6,716 bases of DNA, from contig JAVYAJ010000043.1 of assembly GCA_032229885.1 (NCBI GenBank), positions 1-6,716 on the forward strand, written 5' to 3'. Both the position numbers and the translations under genes were made by a program. Source of the stretch: Anammoximicrobium sp032229885. Its GTDB lineage: Bacteria; Planctomycetota; Planctomycetia; Pirellulales; Pirellulaceae. Shown one piece after another: positions 1 to 5,053 of the stretch (its first letter is position 1; the number at the start of each line of letters is the position of its first letter). Under the pieces are notes generated by a model. The model worked only from the letters and a program-made list of their open reading frames with translations, was not told where the DNA came from and searched no databases.

Positions 1-674
1 GCCAAGGTCACCGTGCTCACGTGTCCGTCCAGGAACGATGCACAGGCGGTCCGGCCGCCGTGGCGAAAGTGCGTTCCCGGTTCGGTGTACAGATCGGCGT
101 CGTCGGGTCCCAGGATGTAAAAGTTCTCGGTGGCTTTCACGACCGTGTCGCTGCCGAAGGGCAGTTGAATCCTGGCCGAGTCGGTGAACACCACCGTGCG
201 GGACGTGGCGGGAAAATCCGCCACCCGCTTGGCGCGGACCTCCGGCGTGTAGTTGGGCGGCGGATAGTATGTCGGGCCGAGATTCATGTTGTATCCGTAG
301 CCTCCGTTTCGTCCCTCGTACAACAGGGTCAGGCTCGAATGATCCAGCGACGGACAGCGAAACACGCCGGCGTTGTTCTCGATATAGGGGCAGATCAGTC
401 CGCGCTCGAGATCGACTTTGTTGGTCGCATAGTCGACCTCGCCGAACCACGTCACGCTCTGAGGATAGCCTGGCAGCGCCGCCACCGGCAGCACGCGTAG
501 AATGTCGTGATACATCAGCACGGCGAGCGTATTCTGTTTGAGGTTATTCTTGCATTGCGCCGTCCGAGCAGCCTCGCGGGCCGCCTGGATCGCGGGCAGC
601 AACAACGCCACCAGAATGCCAATGATGCCGATCGACACCAACAGTTCGATGAGGGTAAAGCCACGATGGACCAT
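1..674 (-). CDS. DUF1559 prepilin-like protein, C-terminus cut by window edge
   Basis: The visible 224 residues begin MVHRGFTLIELLVSIGIIG, a class III (type IV pilin/pseudopilin) signal. Cleavage and methylation are expected after Gly5 by a prepilin peptidase, with Glu10 as the conserved +5 glutamate and residues 6-30 forming the hydrophobic N-terminal helix. The segment AAREAARTAQCKNNLKQ (about 31-47) and the late motif FRHGG...FLDGHV (203-219) are the hallmarks of the planctomycete DUF1559 family. Members are usually around 300 residues or a little longer, and the late motif lies near their end, so only a short tail should be missing. The start is fixed by a Shine-Dalgarno 7 nt upstream and by the usual position of the FTLIEL motif. 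The family is inferred to form pilus-like or pseudopilin structures at the inner membrane, but no exact function is established. This copy is unusual in lying directly downstream of a cobalamin riboswitch. Family assignment is firm; the role is unknown. Confidence 0.93.
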   Translation of the reverse strand, partial: MVHRGFTLIELLVSIGIIGILVALLLPAIQAAREAARTAQCKNNLKQNTLAVLMYHDILRVLPVAALPGYPQSVTWFGEVDYATNKVDLERGLICPYIENNAGVFRCPSLDHSSLTLLYEGRNGGYGYNMNLGPTYYPPPNYTPEVRAKRVADFPATSRTVVFTDSARIQLPFGSDTVVKATENFYILGPDDADLYTEPGTHFRHGGRTACASFLDGHVSTVTL

Positions 675-681
675 CGGTCCA

Positions 682-689
682 CTCCTTCC
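682..689 (-). promoter_or_regulatory. Shine-Dalgarno of the DUF1559 gene
   Basis: On the minus strand the sequence GGAAGGAG lies 7 nt before the ATG at 674-672. It is strong and well spaced, and it decides the start codon. A second purine tract (AGGAGGGGA, around 692-700) lies just upstream, preceded by a small hairpin CTGCG-CCAA-CGCAG (699-712). That hairpin might take part in riboswitch-controlled access to the site, but this is inference. Confidence 0.8.
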
Positions 690-789
690 AGTCCCCTCCT
701 GCGTTGGCGCAGCGCGGACGGCCGCCGACTGGACGGCGCACGGAGCGCAGCGGCGCACGATCTAGGGGAGACGATAGAACAACACGTCA

Positions 790-819
790 GATGGCGACTG
801 TCCCGCGCAGCGTGCCATC
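790..819 (-). promoter_or_regulatory. Hairpin after the riboswitch, candidate kissing-loop (P13-like) element
   Basis: On the minus strand GATGGC (819-814) pairs perfectly with GCCATC (795-790) across an 18-nt loop. The loop contains GCGGG (plus-strand 802-806 reads CCCGC), complementary to CCCGC in the L5 region of the upstream aptamer (plus-strand 937-941 reads GCGGG). Many cobalamin riboswitches use a loop-loop contact between L5 and a downstream hairpin to couple ligand binding to expression, and position and complementarity both fit. The stem and complementarity are seen directly; the regulatory role is inferred. No U-tract follows, so it is not an intrinsic terminator. Confidence 0.5.
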
Positions 820-823
820 GGAA

Positions 824-1012
824 ACGCGTTGGTAGGTCTTCTGACTTCCGAATGCGAACGTCCCGAGCCTTCTCGTCGCCCGGTGGGCGACAATGGCTGG
901 CAAGAATGGGCCGTCCTCGATATTTCGGTTACAGCGGCGGGGCCGTTCCGGACTCTCACCGGATTCCCTGTTCCGTCGACCGCCCAAGCACAGCGGCCGA
1001 CCACCAACGCAC
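824..1012 (-). ncRNA. Cobalamin (B12) riboswitch aptamer
   Basis: Reading the minus strand, the conserved core of the cobalamin riboswitch family (Rfam RF00174) appears in order. GCGTTGGT (1010-1003) opens the P1 stem. GGGAATCCGGTG (968-957) follows, then the B12 box CCGCCGCTGTAACCG (940-926). AGCCATTG and GAGAAGGCT flank a perfect 7-bp hairpin GTCGCCC-ACC-GGGCGAC (891-875). Last come AAGTCAGAAGACCT (847-834) and ACCAACGC (833-826), which pairs perfectly over 8 bp with the first element. The peripheral arm between B12 box and closing box resembles class I, adenosylcobalamin-type aptamers. A promoter lies immediately upstream, so the RNA would start close to P1. Binding would be expected to lower expression of what follows. 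The only downstream gene visible is the DUF1559 gene, about 150 nt away. The aptamer call is strong; ligand preference and switching mode (translation or termination) are not proven. Confidence 0.92.
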
Positions 1013-1027
1013 GAAGTCAACGAGGGC

Positions 1028-1056
1028 AAGGTATCACAGCGTCCGGCGTTTGTCAA
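1028..1056 (-). promoter_or_regulatory. Sigma70-like promoter of the riboswitch/DUF1559 transcript
   Basis: On the minus strand a perfect -35 box TTGACA (1056-1051) is followed after exactly 17 bp by TACCTT (1033-1028), a weak -10 matching three of six consensus bases. Transcription would begin around 1020-1022, only about ten nucleotides before the first strand of riboswitch stem P1. This placement is what a riboswitch promoter should show. It also implies that the DUF1559 gene is transcribed independently of the kinase gene upstream. Confidence 0.6.
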
Positions 1057-1127
1057 AGGCCTGGGCGAACGATTGCGGCTCCTCCGCACGCCCGGTATGC
1101 GTCCACGGCCAGCATGCCTCGCGCGTT

Positions 1128-2414
1128 TCAGTCGTTCGCGCTGCCAGACAGGCCGGGATCTCGATCCGACGGCCGGACTTCGTCCGGGAGCTCGTCGGGC
1201 CGAAGGGGCGTTTCCTCGCGCGGCGCCCTCGAGTTGGCGCGGGGGCCGAGCTTCAGCTTGCTGACGGTCGTCATCCGCGAGTCGCCGCGGAGAATGCTCT
1301 CGGACGCCAGACGCTGTTCGGCCAAGGCCGCGCGTTTGCTGAGCACCGCGTCGAAGTCGAAGTCGATCGGTTTGCGCTGGGCTAGCGGCGCCAGGATCTG
1401 ACGAACCTGCTCGGCGGTCTGAAATCGACGCGCGGGATCTTTGGCCGTCATCTTCCTGATGATCTTGACAATCCCTTCCGGCACTTTCGGATTGAGTTCC
1501 GAGATCTCGCGCGGTCGGCCCGTGCGGTGGCCCGCCAGTTTTTCCGCGGTTATTTTGGTCGGGAACGGGACCGAACCGGTCAGCAGAAAGTAGAACGTGC
1601 AGCCGAGGCTATACACATCGGCGCGGCAATCGACATTGAAGCTGTCGTGCGATTGTTCCGGGGCGATGTAATCGGCTGTGCCCAGGCAATTTTGGCCGAG
1701 AATCGTGGCCAGAGAATACTCGGCGTCGCTGCCGCCGATCATCGCCAAGCCAAAATCGAGCACTTTGACGGCCCCGTCGGTGCGAATCAGGAGGTTCTCC
1801 GGCTTCACGTCGCGATGGACGAGGCCCATCTGATGGGCGTAATGCAACCCGGCGGCCGCCTGGCAGATGACGTCGCACGACTGGCGCCAGTTCAGCGTGC
1901 GACGGCGGATTTCCAGCAACTCGCGCAGGCTGACCCCTTTGACCAGCTCCATGACGATATAGTGGATGACGCCGTAGATGTCTTCGGTGCGGCGAATCGC
2001 CCGCGTCCGCAGGATGTTCGGGTGGCTCAGCTTCAACCCGGCCTCGGCTTCGAGCTGGAATCGCGTCAGGCGGCCCTTGTCATAACGGAACCGGTCGGCC
2101 AGCACCTTGAGCGCAACTTCCCAGCCGGACTCGAGCTCCTGCGCACGGTACAGATACCCCATGCCGCCGCAGCCCAACAGCTCGATGATTTTGAAGTCGT
2201 CGATGAACAGCCCGCGGCGGCGGCCTTCGAGCAAACGGTTCGCCTGATAGCGGGTCAGCAATCCTCGCTCGATCAGCGCATCGGCCGCCTGCCCCGCACT
2301 GTCCGCGTGCATGGTCCGCGTCTGCCGGAGCGCAGCGTCCAACTCCGAGTCCGTCAGCAGACGGCTCTTTCGCAGCAGGTTCAGGAACGCGTCGAGCGTG
2401 ACGGCTGTTGTCAA
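1128..2414 (-). CDS. Hanks-type serine/threonine protein kinase, cytoplasmic
   Basis: A 428-residue kinase counted from a TTG start. All core motifs are present: glycine loop GCGGMGYLY (81-89), ATP-binding lysine in VALKVL (Lys103), catalytic HRDVKPEN (His200-Asn207, Asp202), DFG (220-222), activation-segment end GTADYIAPEQ (245-254) and CRADVYSLG (263-271). It should therefore be an active kinase. Residues 1-70 form a short domain (LDAFLNLLRKS, ALIERGLLTRYQANRLL) typical of planctomycete kinases. The tail after about 350 is polar, with no membrane segment or sensor domain, so it probably acts in the cytoplasm; its substrates are unknown. TTG (2414-2412) is preferred because GAGG lies 8 nt upstream and the protein then begins MTTAVTLDAFL, as relatives do. 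An in-frame GTG at 2444 would add ten residues but has no ribosome binding site. The ABC ATPase gene upstream on the same strand ends 194 bp away. Confidence 0.93.
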   Translation of the reverse strand: MTTAVTLDAFLNLLRKSRLLTDSELDAALRQTRTMHADSAGQAADALIERGLLTRYQANRLLEGRRRGLFIDDFKIIELLGCGGMGYLYRAQELESGWEVALKVLADRFRYDKGRLTRFQLEAEAGLKLSHPNILRTRAIRRTEDIYGVIHYIVMELVKGVSLRELLEIRRRTLNWRQSCDVICQAAAGLHYAHQMGLVHRDVKPENLLIRTDGAVKVLDFGLAMIGGSDAEYSLATILGQNCLGTADYIAPEQSHDSFNVDCRADVYSLGCTFYFLLTGSVPFPTKITAEKLAGHRTGRPREISELNPKVPEGIVKIIRKMTAKDPARRFQTAEQVRQILAPLAQRKPIDFDFDAVLSKRAALAEQRLASESILRGDSRMTTVSKLKLGPRANSRAPREETPLRPDELPDEVRPSDRDPGLSGSAND

Positions 2415-2422
2415 CAGAATGG

Positions 2423-2426
2423 CCTC
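2423..2426 (-). promoter_or_regulatory. Ribosome binding site supporting the TTG start of the kinase
   Basis: GAGG on the minus strand lies 8 nt before TTG at 2414-2412. The alternative GTG at 2444-2442 has no comparable purine tract upstream, so this site favours the shorter protein. The core is only four bases, so confidence is moderate. Confidence 0.45.
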
Positions 2427-2458
2427 GCAGGCTGCCAAAATCACGAATACGCGGCTCG

Positions 2459-2464
2459 AGTATA
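2459..2464 (-). promoter_or_regulatory. Candidate -10 element upstream of the kinase gene
   Basis: TATACT on the minus strand matches five of six bases of the sigma70 -10 consensus in an otherwise GC-rich gap of 194 bp between the ATPase stop and the kinase start. No good -35 box lies 16-18 bp upstream. If used, transcription would start near 2452, which gives a normal leader for the TTG start but almost none for the GTG at 2444. Tentative. Confidence 0.3.
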
Positions 2465-2608
2465 CCGTATGCGGATGAGACGAGCCGCACGAAAGTCAGG
2501 TTTGGCGTGGCGCGCACGGCGCACTGGCCACGCAAGACTGTGCATCTCGATCGTCGTGAAGGCCAGGACGATCGGGCCTGGAGGGACGCCCTGCGCCCCG
2601 TCGACACG

Positions 2609-3265
2609 TCACGCTTCGCAGAACCGGCCACGGTCCATGCGCAGCCGCCGCTGAGCTCGCTGCGCCGCCCGCTCCTCGTGCGTCACCAGCAGAATCGTCC
2701 CCCCACCGGCGTGATATTCGCGCAGCAGATCCAGCAGTGCCGCCGCGTTTTCCGCGTCCAAGTTGCCGGTCGGCTCGTCAGCCAGCAGCAGCCGCGGGGC
2801 GTTCAACATGGCGCGGGCCATCGCGACACGCTGTCGCTGGCCCACGCTCAGTTCTCCCGGCCGATGGGACAGCCGGTCTTCCAGACCAAAACGAACCAAC
2901 AGCTCGGTTGCCCGCTCGCGCGCGCCGTTGCGTCGCGAAGCCGCCGCCAGCAGGACGTTGTCCAGCACATTCAGGTACGGCAGCAGGTGGAACAGTTGAA
3001 ACACAAAGCCCACGTTGTCGGCGCGAAACGCAGCTCGTCGAGCCGGCGACCACTGGGAAATCGGCTGTCCCGCCACGGTTACCGTGCCGGACGTGGGCGA
3101 CGCCAGTCCGCCCACCAGCGACAGCAGGGTCGATTTGCCGCAGCCGCTGGGACCGCAGATCGCCACAAACTGGCCTTCCTCGATCCGGAGAGTCACGTCG
3201 TCTAGTGCGCGCACGTCACCTTGCGGCGTGGCAAACACCTTGCTCGCGTTCAAGACTTCAATCAT
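2609..3265 (-). CDS. ABC transporter ATP-binding protein, LolD/MacB/FtsE-like
   Basis: A complete 218-residue nucleotide-binding subunit. Visible motifs are Walker A GPSGCGKST (38-46, Lys44), the Q-loop at Gln90 (VFQLFHLLPYLNVLDNV), the signature LSVGQRQRV (139-147), Walker B LLLADEP with Glu164, the D-loop around NLD (168-170), and the switch histidine His196 (LLVTHE). The sequence around the Q-loop and the PTGNLD motif are typical of the LolD/MacB/FtsE group, which drives membrane-embedded permeases for lipoprotein release, efflux or cell-envelope remodelling rather than solute import. The ATG lies 2 nt after the stop of the upstream gene and has no clear Shine-Dalgarno of its own, so translation is probably coupled. 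No permease gene is visible on either side, which is unusual because these ATPases normally sit beside their permease. ATPase activity is confident; the transported substrate is unknown. Confidence 0.93.
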   Translation of the reverse strand: MIEVLNASKVFATPQGDVRALDDVTLRIEEGQFVAICGPSGCGKSTLLSLVGGLASPTSGTVTVAGQPISQWSPARRAAFRADNVGFVFQLFHLLPYLNVLDNVLLAAASRRNGARERATELLVRFGLEDRLSHRPGELSVGQRQRVAMARAMLNAPRLLLADEPTGNLDAENAAALLDLLREYHAGGGTILLVTHEERAAQRAQRRLRMDRGRFCEA

Positions 3266-3267
3266 GG

Positions 3268-4818
3268 CTATTCGGGACGCATCAATAGAAACGTAACACC
3301 GGCCAACAGCACCAGAGCCACACATAGGCCGGCGCCGACGGCAAACACGCCAATCGCGTCCACGGTCGCTCCGGACGCGGCCGTCGTCAGCGGCGAGGAG
3401 GACGGGGCGGACGTAGGCGTAGCGGGCGCAGAAGCAGCGGGCGGCGCAGACGGCGACGCATCGCCACCGGACATCGTGGGCGTCGCAGGCGCGGGCGTCG
3501 CCGCGGCCGCGGCATCCGCGGTTCGAGCCGACGCGGAGGCATCTTTGCCCGGCCCATCCGTCGTCGACGCTTCGGCTTTGGCCGGTTCTGCCCCTGCGGT
3601 TTGGGCGCCGGCCGGATCCGCAGCCGCGGGCGCATTGGCCGCACTGTCGCCGGCCGCGCTGTCGCCGGCCGGACGCTCGGCCGCGGCCGCCGCCATATCC
3701 CCGGAGCCCGACGCCTCGGCGGTCTCCGCCGGCTTGTCGGTCTCGGTCGTTTGTTCCCACGCGGGGATGATCAGATGCGGAAACATCTGAGCTGCTCCCA
3801 ACTGGGTCTCATTCCCTTCCTCGGCCCCGAACACCGAGGCCAGTCGCTCGGCGATGGACCACCAATTCTGGCCGAACATCAGGTCCATGCCCGGATTCTG
3901 CTCTTTTACCGTACAGGAACAAGCGCCCGTCAGAAAGTAGGCGCATTCGAGCAGATTGTCGCGCGTGATGCCCTTGCCGATGAAGGGCGGCAGAGCGCGC
4001 CCGCGTCCAAAGATCGCGAAGACCATCGGCTGGGCGGCGAATTCGTCGTTGGTCAAATCATCCTCGACGGACAGCAGCGAGTCGATCAGCCATTTTTCCG
4101 CCGGATCGGTTCGGGCGATCTTGGCGAACCCGAATTGGAGGTTGGACTGGACCTCCTTCGTGCCGCCGTTGCGTTTCGCGTCGTCATCGTGGCCGTCCTG
4201 CGTCGCGTCATCGTGGCTGCCGGGGGGAAGATACAACTCGACCTTGCCCTCCGCCATCTCGGCCATCAGCTCTTTGGTCACCTTCTCCGCCTGGTCATTG
4301 GCGGCCTTGTCGGTGGACGTGACCAGCACCAGCACGCCGACACGCCCCTCGCCCAACTGCTTGGCGATTTCGGCTCGTATCGGGCTGTTCCACATCGCAT
4401 CCCAGGTCGCCTGGTCCAGCATCCCGTCGAACAGCTTGCGCCCATGGGGACTGACCACCCAATACGAGGGAACCTGTCGATTTTCCTGCGCTTCCCAGGC
4501 TTTCTTGACGTCCGGCGGGATCCGTTTCAGGCCGGTGTCATCGGCCAACGAAACGGGGATGAAGACCGCATTGACAGGATTGTCGTCGGCTTGCGCGGCC
4601 TGTTCGACCAGCGTCTTGATGTGCGTAGCCTGTTCGTCCAGCGGTTTGTCATGGAAGTAGTAGATCTCGTATCGCGCGGGCTCCCAACGATACATGGCGT
4701 ACCGATATACGGGCGTGTCGCAAGCCAGCGCCAAGCCGGCTCCGACGGCCAGCACGAATGTCATGCCCACAAGACGGCGAAAGTGGCTTTTGATGAAAGA
4801 CGAGACGTTCACGTACAT
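3268..4818 (-). CDS. Exported protein with Ala/Pro-rich linker and C-terminal membrane anchor, function unknown
   Basis: A 516-residue protein that I do not recognise as a named family. Residues 1-32 form a signal sequence (basic SHFRR, hydrophobic core, then ALA). The first mature residue would be Cys33, but LALAC is a poor lipobox, so either ordinary cleavage or lipidation is possible. The mature protein opens with CDTPVYRYAMYRWEPARYEI. Residues about 50-350 look globular, with alternating hydrophobic strands and helices that may be thioredoxin-like (a guess). A cysteine cluster GACSC (Cys300 and Cys302, with Cys292 nearby) stands out. Residues about 355-483 are a low-complexity Ala/Pro/Ser/Thr linker, followed by one membrane segment (about 489-513) and a short MRPE tail. 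Most of the protein should lie outside the cytoplasmic membrane. The start at 4818 is chosen because GAGGTG lies 6 nt upstream; an in-frame ATG at 4836 lacks a good site. It is tightly coupled to the ABC ATPase. Confidence 0.85.
   Translation of the reverse strand: MYVNVSSFIKSHFRRLVGMTFVLAVGAGLALACDTPVYRYAMYRWEPARYEIYYFHDKPLDEQATHIKTLVEQAAQADDNPVNAVFIPVSLADDTGLKRIPPDVKKAWEAQENRQVPSYWVVSPHGRKLFDGMLDQATWDAMWNSPIRAEIAKQLGEGRVGVLVLVTSTDKAANDQAEKVTKELMAEMAEGKVELYLPPGSHDDATQDGHDDDAKRNGGTKEVQSNLQFGFAKIARTDPAEKWLIDSLLSVEDDLTNDEFAAQPMVFAIFGRGRALPPFIGKGITRDNLLECAYFLTGACSCTVKEQNPGMDLMFGQNWWSIAERLASVFGAEEGNETQLGAAQMFPHLIIPAWEQTTETDKPAETAEASGSGDMAAAAAERPAGDSAAGDSAANAPAAADPAGAQTAGAEPAKAEASTTDGPGKDASASARTADAAAAATPAPATPTMSGGDASPSAPPAASAPATPTSAPSSSPLTTAASGATVDAIGVFAVGAGLCVALVLLAGVTFLLMRPE
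3644..3671. repeat. Short tandem repeat inside the Ala/Pro-rich linker
   Basis: CTGTCGCCGGCCG occurs at 3644-3656 and again at 3659-3671, a period of 15 bp. On the coding (minus) strand it encodes the pentapeptide repeat AGDSA-AGDSA. The surrounding codons are almost all for Ala, Pro, Ser and Thr. The in-frame period suggests linker growth by slippage. Confidence 0.7.
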
Positions 4819-4824
4819 GATTTG

Positions 4825-4830
4825 CACCTC
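4825..4830 (-). promoter_or_regulatory. Shine-Dalgarno deciding the start at 4818
   Basis: GAGGTG on the minus strand lies 6 nt before ATG 4818-4816. The earlier in-frame ATG at 4836 has only a weak purine stretch before it, so this site selects the shorter protein and gives a signal peptide of ordinary length. Confidence 0.7.
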
Positions 4831-4875
4831 GGGCATTTTGCCATCTTAATCCGGAAACGGGGTTGCTGTCTCTCT

Positions 4876-4904
4876 ACCTTAGCAACTGAACCGCAATGGG
4901 ACAA
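4876..4904 (-). promoter_or_regulatory. Candidate promoter of the exported protein-ABC ATPase operon
   Basis: On the minus strand TTGTCC (4904-4899) and TAAGGT (4881-4876) are separated by 17 bp. They match the sigma70 boxes at four and three of six positions. Transcription would start near 4869, leaving a leader of about 50 nt. The spacing is ideal but the boxes are weak. Confidence 0.35.
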
Positions 4905-4971
4905 TTCACCCGCAACGATCATCCGTGCGGAAAATGTCGCACTCCGCGGCTTGCCAAGCAACTTGACACAG

Positions 4972-5009
4972 CGTACGGTGACCGCTGCGGGTGTCGGCTG
5001 TTCCGTACG
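4972..5009. repeat. Inverted repeat in the divergent intergenic region, candidate operator
   Basis: CGTACGG (4972-4978) and CCGTACG (5003-5009) are perfect inverted copies with centres 31 bp apart, close to three helical turns. A near-perfect TTGACA (4963-4968) adjoins the left arm, but no recognisable -10 follows at 16-18 bp. The repeat lies 45 bp upstream of the plus-strand gene start, where a regulator could bind. The repeat is seen directly; an operator role is speculation. Confidence 0.3.
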
Positions 5010-5043
5010 GCCGATCGGTTGAAAACGGGATCGCTCAATCAGC

Positions 5044-5047
5044 GAGG
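5044..5047 (+). promoter_or_regulatory. Ribosome binding site of the propeller protein gene
   Basis: GAGG lies 6 nt before ATG 5054-5056. It supports this start over the in-frame ATG at 4991, which would place 21 extra residues in front of the signal peptide. Confidence 0.6.
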
Positions 5048-5053
5048 TTTGCC

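Noticed and set aside
692..769. Possible pairing of TCCCCT (minus strand, 769-764) with AGGGGA (697-692) as an anti-ribosome-binding structure
   Set aside because: Only six base pairs with no extension, and it misses the actual Shine-Dalgarno at 682-689.
762..818. An 18-codon reading frame on the minus strand (MARCAGQSPSDVLFYRLP) starting inside the hairpin after the riboswitch
   Set aside because: It has no Shine-Dalgarno before its ATG and no recognisable leader-peptide character. A frame this short arises easily by chance.
1088..1108. Imperfect hairpin (CGCAT...GTGCG on the minus strand) after the kinase gene as a terminator
   Set aside because: Short stem containing a G-U pair and no following U-tract, so no real support for termination.
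1527..2654. Long plus-strand open frame opposite the kinase gene
   Set aside because: It mirrors the kinase, which has every catalytic motif. The antisense frame shows no known motif and is explained by the high GC content.
4963..4991. TTGACA at 4963-4968 as the promoter of the propeller gene
   Set aside because: At 16-18 bp downstream the sequence is GC-rich (TGCGGG region) with no -10 resemblance. It is kept only as context for the inverted repeat.
3601..5022. Long plus-strand open frame opposite the exported-protein gene
   Set aside because: Rich in Arg, Gly and His with no domain or signal, and it runs through the divergent intergenic region. The minus-strand gene has a signal peptide, a good ribosome site and a membrane anchor.
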